Shown: piece by piece, positions 55,218 through 56,747 of the stretch
How the letters are laid out: each line of letters opens with the position of its first letter
How positions within the stretch are numbered: the first letter of the stretch is position 1
Source: Marinifilum sp.
GTDB lineage: Bacteria; Bacteroidota; Bacteroidia; Bacteroidales; CG2-30-32-10
Direction of reading: 5' to 3'
Length of the DNA stretch: 56,747 nt
Assembly: GCA_020718065.1 (NCBI GenBank)
Contig: DYDE01000010.1
Span: forward strand, 353-57,099
Made by a program: the position numbers and the translations under genes
Notes under the pieces: generated by a model
What the model was told of the DNA's origin: nothing
Databases searched by the model: none
What the model saw: only the letters and a program-made list of their open reading frames with translations

Positions 55218-56630
55218 CTATCTAATTATTTGTAGTTTTTTTACTTCTTTGGTGTTATGTGTTTTAATCTGAATAAAATAGATGCCTTCTGATAGCTGTC
55301 TTGTATCCATATTATAAAAATCAGAGTTCTTAGAAATAGAAGGATGAATTTCTTTTCCTATAGCATCAAAAATTTTTATTTCTATATTGTTGAAAATAGA
55401 AGGATCGGTTGTTTTAATACAAGTAGATTCGCTGCAAGGGTTTGGGTAAATGTTTACAATAGAAGAAGTAGATTGATATTTTGAGATAGATTGAGCACTT
55501 AGGGTTCCACCTTCGTCTGTGAAATTTTGATAAAATGATTGGTAATAAATATTTGCAATGGTAGCATTATGAACAATTACGGTGTTCTCATCATTTTTTG
55601 TATCAGCAGATGCTGACCAGTTGTGAGAGCCGGTAAAAACCATAGGGTCAGAGCCAGGTGCTGAGGGATCTGCTATGAGCATTTTGTTATGATATAGTCC
55701 GGAAATATTATCAATAATGAGATTGGTATTCATCACAGGAGTTAACATCGATACTGGTGAATAAGAATTACTTGTAGGGTCTATAATTCCGGCAACATAA
55801 ACAGAATGATTAATTCTATCAATAATAGAGTCAGCAATGGAAGCAACGGTAAAAGAAAAAATTCCAAAGTACATATCTGTATTGGAGCTACGAATAGTAT
55901 GTTGGAGTTTTACATTGGTTCCATCAGAAGGGCTGAAATAAACTTCCACAGTAGTTCCACCAACATTAAAACTATGTGGTGTATTATCGATTTTAAATTG
56001 TCCGAATTTAGAGTTTGCCGGATTTGGAACCAAACCTGTACTGCCCCACATTTCGTTGAATTCTGTTGTGTAAGCCAGTGCTACTGCCTGATCTTGTAAT
56101 ATAATAACATTATTAGCATCGTTGTTTATTTGAGCTGATGTCCAGTTGGTAGAACCTGTCCAAACAATAGGGTCATTAACATTGACTGAGTTTGCATCTA
56201 TTATCATAAATTTATTATGCATTATAGTGTAATTAATAGAGGTGGGACTGGCCAATTTATTAATATTTGCATTGAGCAAAGATAAAGAAGGGTTAGAACT
56301 GCCTCCATCGTATATCCAGCGGATGGCTATTCCCCTGGAATAGGCATTGTTTATTGCATTAGAAATGCTGGAAATACCAGATTCATTAAAACTATATACT
56401 GCAATATCAATAGTATATTTGGCTCTATCAATGTATGCTATAAGTGTATCATCAATTAAATCGTTCAAATAAACAGCATTTGTACCAGTTGAAACACCAT
56501 TGTTTACTGGACGACTAAAGTAAGTTGTTATTTTTTGGGTTGTAGTGGGAGCAAACAAAGTATTATTGGTTTGCGACCAGGAAAGGAAGGTAAAAGTTAA
56601 AAGGCATGCAAAGAGCATAATTTTCCTCAT
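55218..56630 (-). CDS. Secreted phospholipase-D-like phosphodiesterase with T9SS tail
   Basis: A 470-aa protein with a signal peptide (MLFACLLTFTFLSWS-QT). Two PLD repeats follow: HNKFMIID (His138, Lys140, Asp145) with TGSTNWT, and HNKMLIAD with TGSHNWS, so both HKD catalytic halves are complete. The last 75 residues are a T9SS type-A domain (VNIYPNPCSESTCIKTTD, QLSEGIYFIQIKTHNTKEVKK). It is probably a surface or released phosphodiesterase; such proteins can act as nucleases or phospholipases and the sequence does not decide which. Confidence 0.92.
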   Translation of the reverse strand: MRKIMLFACLLTFTFLSWSQTNNTLFAPTTTQKITTYFSRPVNNGVSTGTNAVYLNDLIDDTLIAYIDRAKYTIDIAVYSFNESGISSISNAINNAYSRGIAIRWIYDGGSSNPSLSLLNANINKLASPTSINYTIMHNKFMIIDANSVNVNDPIVWTGSTNWTSAQINNDANNVIILQDQAVALAYTTEFNEMWGSTGLVPNPANSKFGQFKIDNTPHSFNVGGTTVEVYFSPSDGTNVKLQHTIRSSNTDMYFGIFSFTVASIADSIIDRINHSVYVAGIIDPTSNSYSPVSMLTPVMNTNLIIDNISGLYHNKMLIADPSAPGSDPMVFTGSHNWSASADTKNDENTVIVHNATIANIYYQSFYQNFTDEGGTLSAQSISKYQSTSSIVNIYPNPCSESTCIKTTDPSIFNNIEIKIFDAIGKEIHPSISKNSDFYNMDTRQLSEGIYFIQIKTHNTKEVKKLQIIR

Positions 56631-56747
56631 ATTATAATTTATAAATTAACATATAAACCTGAGTTCGGGATAACAATACAATATAAATCATTAAACAACA
56701 ATGACTTTAAACGAATTCTTTAGTGTTATTTTGTGTTTTAGTGCTTT

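Overview
The window looks like chromosomal DNA of a low-GC member of the Bacteroidota. Supporting signs are type IX secretion (T9SS) C-terminal sorting domains on several predicted secreted proteins, a GH92 mannosidase, a TonB receptor with a carboxypeptidase-regulatory domain, TAnnTTTG-type promoter boxes, and the general lack of Shine-Dalgarno sites. Genus and species cannot be fixed from this sequence; an environmental, Bacteroidales-like lineage is only a guess.

0.15-23.7 kb (all minus strand): a large chemotaxis operon. In transcription order it encodes a 609-aa coiled-coil protein with a CheZ-like motif, a STAS protein, CheY, CheA, CheW, three chemoreceptors, an outer-membrane beta-barrel, a 338-aa unknown, CheR, a histidine-kinase-like protein without the phosphoacceptor His, CheD, CheB and a 1505-aa hybrid kinase with seven PAS domains. 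No flagellar or pilus gene is present. The first receptor gene (10.8 kb) is frameshifted in a run of eight A: a conserved C-terminal tail ending in an aromatic-x-x-Phe motif, intact in the other two receptors, remains out of frame downstream.

24.1-38.5 kb: mixed housekeeping and surface genes. These are a TPR-SpoIIE phosphatase, an M3 peptidase lipoprotein, a DUF853/HerA-like ATPase, an SH3-like protein, an OsmC-methyltransferase pair, a DUF2892 protein, a GH92 mannosidase and a Cache-HAMP-GAF-PAS sensor without an output domain.

38.8-42.2 kb: two tandem lipoproteins of the radical-SAM/lipoprotein type, then 2.3 kb without genes. This stretch holds about 30 units of a 21-bp array, TTTACGATT repeats, a very strong hairpin terminator, and four tandem minus-strand units. 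Each unit has a promoter with a fixed 20-bp spacer and a hairpin-plus-T-run terminator, predicting four paralogous small RNAs of about 72-77 nt. A second 21-bp array with another sequence lies at 26.6-27.1 kb.

42.2-47.0 kb: a patatin phospholipase, a jacalin-domain protein and a PsiD-like pyruvoyl decarboxylase. A REP-associated transposase (RAYT) locus full of palindromes sits between the last two and is flanked by a 61-bp direct repeat. Two copies of a 138-bp foldback MITE (29.4 and 47.05 kb) have 4-bp target duplications.

47.2-56.7 kb: a DUF998 membrane protein, two T9SS-sorted proteins, a LytS/LytTR-type two-component pair, a TonB receptor and a secreted phospholipase-D-fold protein with a T9SS tail.

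The strongest candidates for undescribed biology are the tandem small-RNA units, the frameshifted receptor tail, the CheZ-like 609-aa protein, the RAYT/palindrome locus and the two 21-bp arrays.
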